A stretch of 64,000 bases of DNA from the NCBI GenBank assembly GCA_041398605.1, contig JAWKUK010000006.1, forward strand, positions 62,001 to 126,000, in the 5' to 3' direction. The notes below the pieces were generated by a model. That model made no database searches, had not been told where the DNA came from, and was given only the letters and a program-made list of their open reading frames with translations. Numbering within the stretch: the stretch's first letter is position 1; every line of letters begins with the position of its first letter. Position numbers and translations under genes: made by a program. Positions 32,310-41,031 of this stretch are shown piece after piece. The stretch is from JAWKUK01 sp041398605 (GTDB lineage Bacteria; Planctomycetota; UBA1135; GCA-002686595).

Positions 32310-33122
32310 ATGACGCCGAGCACGACGCGCCCCAACGCAGGCGACCCCGCTGCAGGAGACCCCGTCGCGCCCGCGCCGGCGCTCTCGGTCGTGATCCCTG
32401 CGTACAACGAGGCGGCGCGGCTGCCCGCGTTCCTCGATTCGGTGCTCGCGTGGGCGCGCGCTTCGGGGCGCGCCGTGGAGGTCCTCGTCGTCGACGACGG
32501 GAGCAGCGATGGCACGGCCGAGGTCGCGCGCGCCCGCGCGGCTGCGGGGGACGTGTTGCGCGTGCTGCGTTGCCCGACGAACCGGGGAAAGGGCGCGGCG
32601 GTGCGCGCCGGGCTCACGCGGGCGCGCGGCGCGCGGCGCCTCTTTGTCGACGCCGATGGCGCGACGGCGATCCACGAGCTCGAGGCGCTCGAGCGCGCGC
32701 TCGACGCCGGCGCGGACTTGGCGATCGGCAGCCGCGAGGGCGGCGGCACGCTCATCGAGGCCAGCGCCCTGCGCCGCTTCCTGGGCCGTTGGTTCAATCG
32801 GGCGGTGCGTATGGGCACGGTCAGGGGCCTGCGGGACACGCAGTGCGGCTTCAAGCTCTTCAACGAGCGCGCGCTGGCCCTCGTCCCGTTGCTGCGCGAG
32901 GACGGCTTCGCCTTTGACGTCGAGCTCTTGTTGCTCGCGCAGACGCGCGGCCTCTCCGTCGCCGAGGTCCCGGTGAACTGGCGTGAGGTCCCGGGCAGCA
33001 AGGTGCACCTCGCGCGCGACGGCGTGCGCATGTTGCAGGCGGTGCGGCGCATCAAGGCGCGCTTCGTGGGCGGCGACTATGCGCGCGCGGAGGTCAACGA
33101 AGTCCCCTGCGACGAGCTCTGA
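32310..33122 (+). CDS. Family 2 glycosyltransferase, dolichyl-phosphate beta-glucosyltransferase-like
   Basis: The start is ATG 32310 (MTPSTTRPNAGD). The 270-aa protein has LSVVIPAYNEAARLP, VLVVDDGSSDGTAEVARA, GKGAAVRAGLTRARG and the DxD-bearing FVDADGATAIHELEAL, followed by IGSREGGG and DTQCGFKLFNERA. This matches ALG5/DPM-type enzymes that load a sugar onto a polyprenyl phosphate, at the cytoplasmic face of the membrane. No membrane helix is visible in the C terminus. Its TGA overlaps the ATG of the methyltransferase gene by one base (TGATG), so the two are coupled. Confidence 0.85.
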   Translation: MTPSTTRPNAGDPAAGDPVAPAPALSVVIPAYNEAARLPAFLDSVLAWARASGRAVEVLVVDDGSSDGTAEVARARAAAGDVLRVLRCPTNRGKGAAVRAGLTRARGARRLFVDADGATAIHELEALERALDAGADLAIGSREGGGTLIEASALRRFLGRWFNRAVRMGTVRGLRDTQCGFKLFNERALALVPLLREDGFAFDVELLLLAQTRGLSVAEVPVNWREVPGSKVHLARDGVRMLQAVRRIKARFVGGDYARAEVNEVPCDEL

Positions 33123-33967
33123 TGGAACCTGCCGAATATGGAGCGATGGCCGCCGTCGAGGAGCGCCATTGGTGGTTCCGCGGGCGGTTGACGACGGTGC
33201 GCGCGTTCCTGCGCCGCCATGCCCGGCGCGGCCTGGGCCTCGACGTCAGCAGCGGCACGGGGATGACGCTCGGGAGCCTCGGGGATTGGGTGCAGTGCGG
33301 CGCGGACATCTCGCCGCTGGCGCTCGGGTTCTGTCGCGCGCGTGGCCTGACGCGGCTGGCGCAGGGCGACCTGGCGCGGCTGCCGTTCGCGGACGGCGGC
33401 TTCGACGCGCTGACGTGCCTCGACACGCTGGAGCATGTCCAGGACGACGTCGCGGCGCTGGCGGAGATCCACCGCGTGCTGCGGCCTGGCGGGGTGGCGC
33501 TCATGACGGTGCCGGCGCACCCGTGGATGTTCTCGGCGCACGACGCCGCGCTGCACCACGTGCGCCGTTATCGCCGCCGTGAGCTGATCGAGCGCGTGCG
33601 CGCGAGCGGCCTGGAGCTCGTCCAACTGCGCTACACCAACGTCGCGATCTTCCCGCTCGTCGCGGCGCTGCGGCTCGTGCGGCGCGGCGCGTCGACGCCG
33701 AAGAGCGACACGGCGAACGTCCCGGCGGCGCCGATGAACGCGCTCCTGTATGCGCTGACGGCGGTCGAAGGCCGCGTCCTGCCTACCTGCCGAGCCCGTT
33801 CGGCGTCAGCCTCCTCTGCGTCGCGCGCAAGCCCTCGCGCTGATTCACGACGCCACGCGCGCTTCACTCACGCGGATCCCCGAACCGAGCCGCCGACTCC
33901 GGACCCAGCGACCTGTTGCTCCCTAGATTGGGCTCGTGTCGGTTCGGACCATCGGACCCGCCCCTAG
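33122..33967 (+). CDS. Class I SAM-dependent methyltransferase with frameshifted C terminus
   Basis: The N-terminal 210 residues look normal: EERHWWFRGRLTTVRAFL, the GLDVSSGTGMTLGSL SAM-binding loop, GADISPLALG, FDALTCLDTLEHVQDD and HRVLRPGGVALMTVP. The C-terminal end from residue about 221 (VLPTCRARS...) is not family-like. A second copy of this 3' end at 35284-35571 has one extra C and reads VLPYLPSPFGVSLLCVARKPSR-stop. So this copy has lost one base near 33783, and the original stop would be the TGA at 33841-33843. It may still work, because only the last ~20 residues differ. A sequencing error is an alternative. Typical neighbours of such methyltransferases are polyprenyl-sugar pathways, as here. 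Confidence 0.8.
   Translation: MEPAEYGAMAAVEERHWWFRGRLTTVRAFLRRHARRGLGLDVSSGTGMTLGSLGDWVQCGADISPLALGFCRARGLTRLAQGDLARLPFADGGFDALTCLDTLEHVQDDVAALAEIHRVLRPGGVALMTVPAHPWMFSAHDAALHHVRRYRRRELIERVRASGLELVQLRYTNVAIFPLVAALRLVRRGASTPKSDTANVPAAPMNALLYALTAVEGRVLPTCRARSASASSASRASPRADSRRHARFTHADPRTEPPTPDPATCCSLDWARVGSDHRTRP
33659..33943 (+). repeat. Direct repeat copy 1: methyltransferase 3' end plus downstream sequence
   Basis: About 285 nt covering the methyltransferase 3' end and the following non-coding sequence is repeated at 35284-35571. The two copies differ by scattered substitutions and a few small indels. Copy 1 lacks one C (near 33783). Homology ends at GATTGGGCTCGTGT in both copies. Confidence 0.9.
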
Positions 33968-33971
33968 ACAG

Positions 33972-35033
33972 TCAGAGGGTCGATAATTTGGGGCGCTCGA
34001 GGTAACGAGCGCGGATCAGGTCGGCTGCTTGCGCTACGCGCTCGTCCGCGACAGTCCTGCACTCGGCCCAGATCCAGAGCGGGTGGATGATGGGTGGGCG
34101 AGCGGACATCGGGTCCGTCTGCTCGTGGCTCGCGCCGTATCGCTCGAGCAAGGTCAACGGACCCTCCTCTGGGTCTAAGACCAACCCCAAGGCACGGACC
34201 GCCGCCGACCGTCCCCCACGCGGGACGTGCAACGTTCCGTGGTGCGTGCCGAGGAAGGAGGTCAGCCACATGGCTGCGAGCTCGCCGCCACCGACGAGCC
34301 AGTGTTGCTCTCTCGTGCGTGTTCGTTGAGCCGAACTTCGAGCTCGTCGTCGGGCGCGAGGAGTGCGCGGTATCGCCTCGGTGCGAGTCGTGGACGGACC
34401 AGCGTCGACCAGCCCGTGCTGAATGCGTCGAGCGCGCGAGCTCGATCGCGCACCCTCCAGCCCCGATCGTTGGTCGACTCGATCAGGCCGAACTCCTCGA
34501 GCTGCTCACGAGCGCCGCCCCGGCCCCGAGCGCGATCCCCGCGCAGGCAGCCAACTCGACTGGATCCGCTGCCCGCTCTGCTCCGGATCGGCGAGGAGTT
34601 CACCGAGCAACCTCACGGACGTGTTGCGGAGTCGAGTCCCTTGGCTCGACGTGGCGACATGCGGTCGCCCGACCACGAGGATCCGAAGCCCTGGTCCGTG
34701 GATCGAGGCATTCCCGGAGAGGTCGACATAGGGGACTCGGTGGAGACGGAGTTCGCTTCCTAGCTCCTCCGAGATCCGCGGAGTGCAGACGAGGGCACGA
34801 CGCCCCTCCTGTTCGATCCTTCGGACGTCATGCACGGCCCCTGCAACCGTGGCGCGGTTGAGCCTGGGTCGTACGAGCGCTTCGTACTCGTGCTGCGTCC
34901 CGTCGAGTGTGAACGTCACCTGGAACCGACCCGAGCTCCCTACCCTCCACCCGGTCGCGGTGGACCCAGGCTCAGATAGGTGAGCGGCCAGCGCCCGGAG
35001 GCAATCGGCGACAAGTGTCTCTTGTTGGGGCAT
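33972..35033 (-). pseudogene. Decayed AbiEi-like antitoxin/transcriptional regulator gene
   Basis: From ATG 35033, the frame reads MPQQETLVADCLRALAAHL, then ALVCTPRISEELGSEL, VPYVDLSGNASIHGPGLRI and TSVRLLGELLADPE, the layout of AbiEi-family antitoxins with a restriction-endonuclease-like half and a winged helix. The frame then breaks around 34560-34600: AADPVELA...GIALGAGAA appears in a second frame, EQLEEFGLIESTNDRGWRVRDRARAL in a third, and the last third (TSFLGTHHGTLHVPRGGRSA to the stop at 33972) in yet another. At least three small indels are needed to join them, so the gene is dead unless the assembly is faulty. No partner toxin (AbiEii nucleotidyltransferase) is present. The family call is tentative, based on motif style. 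Confidence 0.5.
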
Positions 35034-35283
35034 GGATTGGGCCGACCCGCCGCTCCCGGCGGCTGCTCGCGGTGAGGCCTGCCGCCTCTGCCCGACAATT
35101 TCGGAGAATGACCGATTTCACGCAACATGAAAATCGTAGAAACATGAAAAATCAGGCGCCCGGAGTGGCCCGCCAGCGTAGATCACCCGAGAGCGCCGAG
35201 GGAGCTGTCGGTGCCCCACCCCAGCGATGGCGGTCCACAGGGGGCCGCCCACGGTGCCGACGACACCGTGTCGACGACACGCT

Positions 35284-35571
35284 GTCGCGGCGCTGCGGCT
35301 CGCGCGGAGCTGCGCGGCGCGTCGACGCCGAAGAGCGACACGGCGAACGTCCCGGCCGCGCCGGTGAACGCGCTCCTGTATGCGCTGACGGCGGTCGAGA
35401 GCCGCGTCCTGCCCTACCTGCCGAGCCCGTTCGGCGTCAGCCTCCTCTGCGTCGCGCGCAAGCCCTCGCGCTGATTCACGACGCCACGCGCGCACGCGCC
35501 CCGGATCCCCGAACCGAGCTGCCGACTCCGGACCCAGCGACCTGTTGCTCCCCTAGATTGGGCTCGTGTTG
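35284..35571 (+). repeat. Direct repeat copy 2: intact methyltransferase 3' end
   Basis: This copy encodes the intact C-terminal reading LPYLPSPFGVSLLCVARKPSR and a TGA at 35472-35474, but has no methyltransferase body upstream. It closes the 1.6-kb segment that holds the AbiEi-like pseudogene. The stretch 35034-35283 before it shows no gene; it is the upstream flank of that pseudogene and contains the AT-richer sequence near 35100-35150. Confidence 0.9.
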
Positions 35572-35660
35572 ACATAGGTGATCCAGACCATCCTCACGCA
35601 CCTCGGCCTGGCCTCCGAGTCACGACCCAATCGCTCCCGCGCGCGAGCCGCCAAAGCGGG
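35571..35660 (+). mobile_element. Possible transposase C-terminal trace (IS91-like)
   Basis: In one frame the sequence reads VIQTILTHLGLASESRP, which resembles the C-terminal IDKILTHLGL segment of IS91-type transposases with a zinc-binding domain. Only about 20 residues are recognisable and nothing upstream supports it, so the call is weak. Confidence 0.3.
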
Positions 35661-35689
35661 CGTTCGAATGGTGATGCGCTCGTGCGAGC

Positions 35690-36178
35690 GTGCCAGCGGC
35701 TCCCCTCATCGTTGCACGTCGCGAGAACTTCGTGATCCGCGGCGAGATCGGCACGGGCAAGACGCACCTCGCGAACGCGATCGGCTTCGCCTGCTGTCAG
35801 CGTGGCTTGCGCGTGCTCTTCATGACGGCAGCGGACCTCACGACCAATCTGCTTGAGTCGCGCTCCGTCGATCGGCTGTCGCGGAAGCTCGATCAGCTGG
35901 CGAGGTATGACCTCGTGATCCTCGACGAGCTTGGATACGTGCCCTTCGATCGCGCGGGCGCGGACCTCAACTTCATGTTTATCACGCGGAGCTACGAGCG
36001 GAGAAGCGTGATCGTCACGACCAACCTGCCGTTTCCTCGGTGGAACGAGGTCTTCCAGGACGCGACGGCCGCCGCAGCGGTCATCGATCGCGTCGTGCAC
36101 CACTCAACGATCCTGGAGACGAAGGGGAAGAGCGTTCGGCTTCAGGCCGCGGAGGACGCTCGAGCGGCCGGGGAGTAG
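35690..36178 (+). pseudogene. 5'-truncated IstB-like ATPase (IS21 family helper)
   Basis: The frame encodes 162 aa that match the C-terminal two-thirds of IstB: GEIGTGKTHLANAIGFACCQ (Walker A), LVILDELGYVPFDRAGAD (Walker B), SYERRSVIVTTNLPFPRWNEVF (sensor 1) and DRVVHHSTILETKGKSVRL. Intact IstB is about 250 aa; the first ~80 residues are missing and no IstA transposase is beside it. ATG 35690 is therefore not a real start. It is a remnant of an IS21 element. The ATPase motifs are otherwise complete, which suggests relatively recent decay. Confidence 0.8.
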
Positions 36179-36447
36179 CGCGCCGTCGGGCGACCCGACC
36201 GGAGGCTGCGACGAGTGGGTCTCGGCGTACCCTTCGGCGATTGAGCAGCTCCACCCGGGAGGGGTTCGCGAAGGGGCGTTCTCAATCGAGCCTCCCTGAG
36301 GCTGCCGCCCCTCTCCCCCCGAAATCGGCGTCTGCGGGGCCGCCCGAGCGGGCCCTGGATGCCCCAGCGAGGGGGTCCCTTTTCAAGTGTCCGGCAAGGT
36401 CCCATTTCATGTGGCCGCCCACAGAGGGGTAGGTGTAATTGTGGCTG

Positions 36448-36835
36448 GGCACCCTTGATGTACCGGCTCGCTGGCAGGTCGAGCTGGTGTTCAAGCGAAT
36501 GAAGTCGATCATCGGGCTCGGTCACTCGCTCCAAGGTGGACCCTGAAAGTGCTCGAGCGTGGCTCCATGGGAAGCTCTTGTAGCGATCCTGACCGAGACT
36601 CTTGTCCACACGATGGAGTCTCTTTCCCCTGGGGCTACCCAATTCCGTAAAGGCGTTCGGTCGCGTTGGCGGGAGACCGCCTTCATGCTGCGCTAGATTC
36701 AGCATGCGGTCGACCCAATCCTTGGCGGTCCGACTCGCTCGACCGTTGGGGCGAGATCGCCGCCCGTCTCAACGAGCGACGGGCGAGCGGCGGCTGCAGG
36801 TTGACGAGTTGATGCTCGTTTGAATGACTCGGGTA
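36448..36835 (+). mobile_element. IS4-family transposase C-terminal remnant
   Basis: Frame fragments give WQVELVFKRMKSIIGLGH, then in a shifted frame KVDPESARAWLHGKLL, then VAILTETLVHTMESLSPWGYPIP. Together they form the end of an IS4-type DDE transposase, including the conserved E/K-bearing FKRMKS helix region. At least two frameshifts separate them and the N-terminal two-thirds is absent. The stretch 36179-36447 before it shows no gene. Confidence 0.7.
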
Positions 36836-36867
36836 AGGCGCTAATGGGGCGAACTCAGGCATACGTC

Positions 36868-36963
36868 AGGCGGCGACGCACGACGCGGCCGGCGCAGCGA
36901 TGCGCCGCTCGTTCACCCTGGAACAATGTGTGACGGACGACCTAGATCAATGTGCGGCGTAAC
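36868..36963 (+). repeat. Left arm of ~96-bp inverted repeat
   Basis: This sequence is nearly the reverse complement of 38340-38436, with shared blocks such as CGACGCACGA, CGGCGCAGCGAT, TGGAACAAT, GACGGACGACCT and GATCAATGTGCGGCGTAAC. Identity is roughly 88% by eye, with one 2-nt indel. The two arms enclose the decayed DUF1016 gene, with their GGCGTAAC ends facing inward. Confidence 0.85.
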
Positions 36964-36979
36964 GGGAGCGTTGTTGATC

Positions 36980-38045
36980 TGGAGCCTCCCACGATCACGA
37001 CTTTCCTCCCTCTCGGAGTTGGGAGAGTCCTGCTCTGCAAGCTCCGCCTCGAGGTCCTCGACGCTCGGGAGTTTGTCCTTCAGGTTCTCGGGCAGCGCCT
37101 TCGTGGCTCGTACTGCGAAACCGCCATCGGCTGCGTCGTCCCGCGGAGCGCGTACTCCGCGACGGTGTCCTCGCGATCCTTGCAGAGCACGAGGCCGATG
37201 CTCGGCTGGTCGTCGGGGTGCCGAAGCAGGTCGTCCACCGCCGACAGGTAGAAGTTGAGCTTCCCCATGTGCTCGGGCCTGAACTTCCCGGCCTTGAGTC
37301 CGATGACGACGTAGCAGCGGAGCTTCAGGTGATAGAAGAGGAGGTCGATCGGAACTCCTCCCCACTCGAGCAGGACCTGGTTCCCGACGAACGCGAACCC
37401 CTGGCCGAGCTCGAGCAGGAAGTCTCGGATGTGCCGAACGAGCCCGAGTTCAATCACGCGCTCTTCCGCGTCTTCGGCGATGCCGAGGAAGTCGAGCTTG
37501 TAGGGGTCCTTGAGCGTCTCCCGCGCGAGGTCTGACTGTGGAGCCGGGAGCGTGGTCGCGAAGTTCGTGCTGGCTCCGCCCTGAGCCTCGAAGAGCTCGC
37601 GCTCGATGTGGATCACGAGCGAGTTCCGGCTCCAGCCGTTCTCGACCGTCTTCCGGGCGTACCAGAGCCGCTTCTCGCGCTCGCCGACCTTCTCGAGGAG
37701 GCGGACGTTGTGGCCCCACGGGATTTGTGCAACGACCTGTTGCACAACTTCCTGGTCTGGCCAGGCCTCCGCGAAGCTCCTCATGTACTTGAGGTTGCGG
37801 CTTGAGAAGCCCTTGCTGTCGGGGAACTCCTTCGGAGGTCGGCGGCGAGCTGGTCGATGACCTTCGCCCCCCACCCGAGCCGGTCCTGCCGCTCGAGGAT
37901 GTCCCGACCGATCGACCAGTAGAGGGAGGACGAGCCCCGGCTCACGGCGAGCGCTGCCCTGAACGCGGGCGGCACGCACCCGGTCAGGTCTCAGAAGGAG
38001 GCCTTCGTAGCCCTCCGGTCTCTTGCTTAGTGAACCCGCCATGCC
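36980..38045 (-). pseudogene. Decayed DUF1016 (YhcG-like) PD-(D/E)XK nuclease gene
   Basis: Pieces of one DUF1016 protein lie in different frames. These are the N-terminal start (MAGSLSKRPEGYEGLL), LYWSIGRDILERQDRLGWGA (second frame), the long run from KEFPDSKGFSSRNLKYMRSF through LLELGQGFAFVGNQVLLEW to LNFYLSAVDDLLRHPDDQP (first frame), and ALPENLKDKLPSVEDLEAEL (third frame). At least three indels are needed. In the nuclease core the usual VVIELKTGKF reads VVIGLKAGKF, so the catalytic Glu of the E-x-K motif is gone. It is therefore dead as a nuclease on two counts. Intact relatives are about 350 aa and often occur near mobile elements or restriction genes. Confidence 0.85.
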
Positions 38046-38339
38046 GTGATCGTGAGGAGCATCCTATCTACACCCCATCTCCGGGAACGATGCTCGCACT
38101 GAGCTTCGGTCCGAGCAAGGTGAGGCGGCCGATGCACCCTGACCGAGCCGGCAAGAGCCGGCTTCGCGGACCTCCTCGCGACTGTAGGCCCACCATGCAG
38201 CCGAGGGACTTCGAACCCAGGCGTTCGGGTTTAGGATGTCAGCATGAGCACAGAATCGACTCGCCGCGCAAGGAGATCTCGCTGATCGCAGAAATCGAGC
38301 ACTACACCAGCCTCTTGGACGAGGTGCTTGAGCACTGCT

Positions 38340-38436
38340 GTTACGCCGCACATTGATCCAGGTCGTCCGTCGCATATTGTTCCAAGGTGAACGGGCGGCC
38401 GCGATCGCTGCGCCGACCGCATCGTGCGTCGTCGCC
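38340..38436 (-). repeat. Right arm of ~96-bp inverted repeat
   Basis: This is the partner of 36868-36963 in opposite orientation. The orientation places the GGCGTAAC ends inward, so the repeats look like ends of two elements flanking the DUF1016 remnant rather than ends of a single transposon. Confidence 0.85.
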
Positions 38437-38848
38437 TTAGGGATGACCAGCGCTCTGCCCAAGACACCGAGATCTTCAAAGGCGTGACCGCTGGTCGGAG
38501 TTTAGCGAGGACGCGGAGACTCACGATCCGCAAGGCGCTGGGTGGCGTCTTGCGCAAGACCGGTCTCCCAGGGTAGGGGCGCTTCGACGTCGCGGCGAGG
38601 GGCAAGGGAGCGCTGGTCGATGGCAGCGTCGCCCCCTAAGGTGCCACGCAATGCGCGGAGGCGCTGCGCGGACCGCGGGCAACGCTCTGGCGCAACGGCG
38701 GCGAGCTCTGCAGAGGTGCAACCGCCAAGGGATTGCCAGTCCGACGGGTGCACGTGATGAACTACCGAGTCCTCAAGGGGCGATGGCCGCCTCAACATCG
38801 GACGAGCGGAGTGCCCTTCGAAGGCGCACAGGCCCACAGCGCGGAGCG
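38437..38848. other. Gene-free stretch before ligA
   Basis: About 410 nt downstream of the ligA stop and next to the right inverted-repeat arm. Short open frames exist on both strands but none has recognisable motifs, and codon use is not convincing. It is probably decayed sequence belonging to the island. Confidence 0.4.
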
Positions 38849-40999
38849 TTACTCCGTCGCCAGCGCAGGCAGGCCCAGGCGCGCGCGGAAGTCTGCCTCT
38901 GAGAGGACCGACACGCCGAGCGCCTCAGCGGCCTTCGCCTTCGAGCCTGGCTTGCCGCCTTGAACGAGGAAGTGGGTCTTCGCGCTCACCGACGACGCGA
39001 CGCGGCCGCCCTGGCGCTCGACGAGCTTCTTCGCCTCCGCGCGCGTCACGCTCTCGAGCGTGCCCGTGAAGACGACCGTCTTGTCCGCGAAGGCGCCGCC
39101 GGCCGCCTCCTCCTCCGCCAAGACATGCACGCCCCCCGCCAAGAGGTGATCGAGCTGCGCGACGTTGCGCGGGTCCTGGAACCAGCTATGGATGCGCTCG
39201 GCGACCGTCTCGCCGATGCCGTCCAGGTGACACAGGTCCTCGACCGTCGCGACGCGCAGCGCCGGCAAGTCGAAGCCCTTTGCCAAGAGCCGCGCGGTCG
39301 ACGCGCCGACCTCCGGGATCGACAGCGCCGCCAAGATGCGCGCCAGCGGCGCCGCGCGGCGCTCCGCGAGCTGCGCGAGCAGGTTGTCGACGGACTTCTC
39401 GCCCCAGCGCTCTAACGCGACGAGCTGCTCGCGCTGGGCCTCGGTCAAGTGGAAGAGGTCCGTCGGCTCGCGCAGGAGGCCCGCGTCGTAGAGCTGCACG
39501 ATCATCGACTCGCCCAGCGAGTCGATCTCGAACCCGCCGCGGCCCGCCATGTGGATCGTACGCCCGATGAGCTGCGGGCGGCACCCGTACACATTCGGGC
39601 AGCGCAAGTACTTGCCATCCTTGCCATCCTTGCCCTCGCGCACCACTGCGGTGCCGCACGCAGGGCAGACCTCTGGCATCGTGAACTCGGCTCCAAAACG
39701 CCACGCGACGGCCGGCCGGACCGCGCCATCGGCGCCGCGCAGGCTCTCCGGGACACGCGCCTCCCAATCCTCGGGCGCAGGGTCGGTCGGGTGCAACGCC
39801 ACGCCGGTGATTTGCGGGATGACGTCGCCCGCGCGCTTGACGAAGACGCGGTCGCCGATGCGCGCGCCGAGCTCCGCGACGTAGCTCTCGTTGTGCAACG
39901 TCGCGTGCCGCACCGTCACGCCAAGGACCTGCACAGGGTCCACGTGCGCGCGCGGCGTCAAACGGCCGTTCACGCCGACCTGCACCTCGATCGCGCGCAA
40001 CGTGGTGACCTGCTCCACAGCCGCGAACTTCTGCGCGTACTGCCATCGCGTCGAACGCGAGCGCTCGCCCAGGCGCGCGCGCAGGTCGAGGCGCGCCAGC
40101 TTCGCGACGACACCGTCGACCTCGAAGGGTAGGTCCGCGCGCTTCGCCTCCATGTCCGCGTGGTACGCGAGCGCGCCGTCGATGCCGTCGACCTCGCGCC
40201 CATACCCCGAGTCCTGGAGCCCCCACTCGCGGCAGGCAGCGTACTGCTCCGCCTGGGTCTCGAACGGCCCCGCGCCCTCGCAGCGCGCGACCGCATAGAG
40301 GTGAAACTCCAGCGGGTACTTGTTCACCTCGCCCGGGTCGTTGCGGCGCACGGCGCCCGCCGTCGCGTTGCGCGGGTTCGCCAGCCGCGGCTCGCCAGCG
40401 GCGACGCGGCGCTCGTTGAAGCGCTCGAACGCGGCGCGCGAGATCAAGAGCTCGCCGCGCACCTCGAGCAAGCGCGGCACAGGGCGCCGCGAGCCGTCGA
40501 GCCCCTTCCGCACGTTGCGCACCGTGCGCACGTTCCGCGTGACGTCCTCGCCGACCGCGCCGTCCCCGCGCGTGACCGCCCGCACGAGCCGACCGTCCTC
40601 GTAGGTCAGCGAGATCGAGACGCCGTCGAACTTCGGCTCGACGAACCAGCGCAGCTCGGCGGCCTCGTCGAGGCCGAGGTAGCGGCGCACGGAGGCCTCG
40701 AAGTCGCGCACTTCCTCGGCGCTGAACAGGCTGTCGATCGACAGCATCGGCACCGCGTGGCGAACCTTCTCGGAGCCCTCGCCCTCGGCGAGCGGGGCGC
40801 CCACGCGCTGGGTCGGGCTGTCCGGCGTGACGAGGTCAGGGTGCGCGGTCTCAAGCGCGACGAGCTCGCGCATCAGCGCGTCATAGTCCGCGTCGGAGAT
40901 CGCGCTCTGGCCTTCGAGATAATAGAGACGGTCGTAGCGCAGCAAGTCCGCCTGCAGCGCCGCGGCGCGCGCGGCGTCAGATTTCGACGCGAGGGTCAT
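38849..40999 (-). CDS. ligA: NAD+-dependent DNA ligase
   Basis: This 716-aa protein (typical LigA about 670) has all domains in order. The N-terminal Ia domain binds NMN (LLRYDRLYYLEGQSAISDADYDALM). The adenylation domain has the catalytic lysine in EPKFDGVSISL, followed by EVRGELLI and ANPRNATAGAVR. The OB fold contains VFVKRAGDVIPQITGV. The zinc finger is CPACGTAVV...YLRCPNVYGC. Helix-hairpin-helix repeats (LSIPEVGASTARLLAKGF) precede a C-terminal BRCT (FADKTVVFTGTLESVTRAEAK). A GKDGKDGK tandem lies between the zinc cysteine pairs. It seals nicks in replication and repair and is essential in most bacteria. The gene borders the decayed island and is intact. Confidence 0.95.
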   Translation of the reverse strand: MTLASKSDAARAAALQADLLRYDRLYYLEGQSAISDADYDALMRELVALETAHPDLVTPDSPTQRVGAPLAEGEGSEKVRHAVPMLSIDSLFSAEEVRDFEASVRRYLGLDEAAELRWFVEPKFDGVSISLTYEDGRLVRAVTRGDGAVGEDVTRNVRTVRNVRKGLDGSRRPVPRLLEVRGELLISRAAFERFNERRVAAGEPRLANPRNATAGAVRRNDPGEVNKYPLEFHLYAVARCEGAGPFETQAEQYAACREWGLQDSGYGREVDGIDGALAYHADMEAKRADLPFEVDGVVAKLARLDLRARLGERSRSTRWQYAQKFAAVEQVTTLRAIEVQVGVNGRLTPRAHVDPVQVLGVTVRHATLHNESYVAELGARIGDRVFVKRAGDVIPQITGVALHPTDPAPEDWEARVPESLRGADGAVRPAVAWRFGAEFTMPEVCPACGTAVVREGKDGKDGKYLRCPNVYGCRPQLIGRTIHMAGRGGFEIDSLGESMIVQLYDAGLLREPTDLFHLTEAQREQLVALERWGEKSVDNLLAQLAERRAAPLARILAALSIPEVGASTARLLAKGFDLPALRVATVEDLCHLDGIGETVAERIHSWFQDPRNVAQLDHLLAGGVHVLAEEEAAGGAFADKTVVFTGTLESVTRAEAKKLVERQGGRVASSVSAKTHFLVQGGKPGSKAKAAEALGVSVLSEADFRARLGLPALATE
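39613..39639. repeat. 9-bp tandem repeat in the ligA zinc-finger loop
   Basis: CTTGCCATC is repeated three times (last unit CTTGCCCTC), giving GKDGKDGK on the minus strand. It is in frame and sits in the loop between zinc-binding cysteine pairs, so length changes may be tolerated. Confidence 0.8.
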
Positions 41000-41031
41000 C
41001 GTGTGGCCTCTTGGTCCAATGGGCTCAGGCC

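Noticed and set aside
38166..38235. A tRNA-like 3' end (GGTTCGAAGTCC on the minus strand)
   Set aside because: No matching 5' half, anticodon arm or acceptor pairing could be found, so it is at most a scar.
38064..38462. Minus-strand open frame over the right inverted-repeat arm
   Set aside because: The equivalent left arm is open in a different frame and no family motif is visible, so it is treated as part of the repeat and not a gene.
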